From assembly GCA_036824505.1 (NCBI GenBank), contig DAITAA010000054.1, positions 1-7,205 of the forward strand: a stretch of 7,205 nucleotides of DNA, read 5' to 3'. This DNA is from SCUD01 sp036824505 (lineage in GTDB: Bacteria > Pseudomonadota > Gammaproteobacteria > Steroidobacterales > Steroidobacteraceae). The notes below the pieces were generated by a model, which was not told the DNA's origin, did not search any database, and saw nothing but the letters and a program-made list of their open reading frames with translations. The translations under genes were made by a program, and so were the position numbers. Position 1 is the first letter of the stretch. Every line of letters starts with the position of its first letter. Shown here piece after piece: positions 6,831-7,205 of this stretch.

Positions 6831-7205
6831 CGCTGCGAATCGAATCCGAGCGATTTCGGAACAGCCCGGCCGTCTGGCGCAGTTTGCCGTCCCAGTCCGA
6901 CAGTCCAAGCTACCCACGTCGTGTTGCTAGTGGCCTGTAACAGTCGATTCGAGAGTGAAAGGCGGGTCTGGGCGAGCCGGGTGCGCGAAGCGAGCCGCGT
7001 CGCGTAGCCGACGCATACGCGCAAGGCGAGCGACAAAGCAACCGGCCGGCCAGGCGTGCAAGGCGCTCGCGAATTGGCTGTCACAGGCCACTGTTCCTTG
7101 GCCGTTCGTTCGCACGACCGAGTCGGCGGCGAAGCCCTTGCCGTCGCGCCAACGGGCGGGAACTCAACCGACTGGCGACCTGGGACCTGGGTGGCTGGTC
7201 GCTAG
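6831..7205. other. Gene-free right end around the palindromic element
   Basis: Apart from the inverted-repeat element, I see no gene in these 375 bp. Positions 6831-6928 show no repeat or motif. Positions 7093-7205 show only a short tandem duplication, ACCTGGG at 7178-7184 and 7185-7191. A + strand frame is open from after a TAG at 7005-7007 to the TAG at 7203-7205, and one - strand frame is open from the window end back to 6761. Both give arginine-, proline- and serine-rich translations without domain features, as expected of GC-rich noncoding DNA. The start or end of a gene beyond the right edge cannot be excluded. Confidence 0.5.
6929..7092. repeat. 164-bp palindromic element with 27-bp imperfect terminal inverted repeats (MITE-like)
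   Basis: The left end (6929-6955) begins AGTGGCCTGTAACAG. The right end (7066-7092) finishes CTGTCACAGGCCACT. As inverted repeats the two 27-base ends match at 23 positions, and the outermost 10 are identical. Inside, further arms pair in register: CTGG 6968-6971 with CCAG 7050-7053, CCGG 6977-6980 with CCGG 7042-7045, TGCGCG 6982-6987 with CGCGCA 7018-7023, and GCGTCG 6997-7002 with CGACGC 7009-7014. The element could therefore fold into one long interrupted hairpin. The six bases before it (GTTGCT) and after it (GTTCCT) agree at five positions, a possible decayed target duplication. It encodes no credible protein. Size and shape fit a miniature inverted-repeat transposable element or a large extragenic palindrome. 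Copy number, which would settle this, cannot be seen here. Confidence 0.6.

Noticed and set aside
6761..7203. Long open frame on the - strand running from the right edge through the palindromic element and terminator
   Set aside because: It crosses the receptor's terminator hairpin and both inverted repeats, and its composition is Arg/Ser/Pro-rich without motifs.
7008..7205. Open + strand frame ending exactly at the final TAG
   Set aside because: It begins inside the palindromic element, the only plausible start is a GTG without a ribosome-binding site, and the translation shows no domain. The match to the window end is probably chance.
1..7205. tRNA, rRNA, CRISPR array or transposase gene
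   Set aside because: No cloverleaf-like segments, regularly spaced direct repeats or DDE/HUH transposase motifs were seen on either strand.

Overview
The window is GC-rich, with codon usage typical of a Gram-negative bacterium that uses TonB-dependent uptake. A large TonB-dependent receptor whose N-terminus carries a VEITGS-type motif, beside an exported S9 peptidase, suggests a Xanthomonadales-like gammaproteobacterium or a related proteobacterium. This placement is inferred from protein style alone, since no marker gene is present.

Layout: (1) positions 3-65 hold the last codons of a peptide-type ABC transporter ATPase. (2) A class I SAM-dependent methyltransferase with a long extra C-terminal region follows at once on the + strand, ending at 1404. 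(3) Convergent to it, with 13 bp between the stop codons, a 668-residue S9 (prolyl oligopeptidase-like) peptidase with a twin-arginine-type leader runs on the - strand from 3424 to 1418. (4) A 490-bp divergent intergenic region (3425-3914) holds several inverted repeats and weak promoter-like sequences. (5) A 953-residue TonB-dependent outer-membrane receptor runs on the + strand (3915-6776) and ends in a strong intrinsic terminator (6798-6830). (6) The last 375 bp hold no convincing gene. They do contain a 164-bp element with 27-bp imperfect terminal inverted repeats and nested internal hairpins (6929-7092), which looks like a MITE or another non-autonomous palindromic repeat.

How the parts may work together: an outer-membrane receptor, a probably periplasmic peptidase and an inner-membrane peptide ABC transporter would make a simple relay for taking up and digesting peptides. 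The receptor and peptidase are divergent neighbours, which fits shared control, but the ligand cannot be read from the sequence. The methyltransferase belongs to a group whose substrate I do not know. The coding part looks like ordinary accessory metabolism. The least explained features are the palindromic element at the right end, the G7 tract in front of the receptor start, and the uncharacterised C-terminal region of the methyltransferase.
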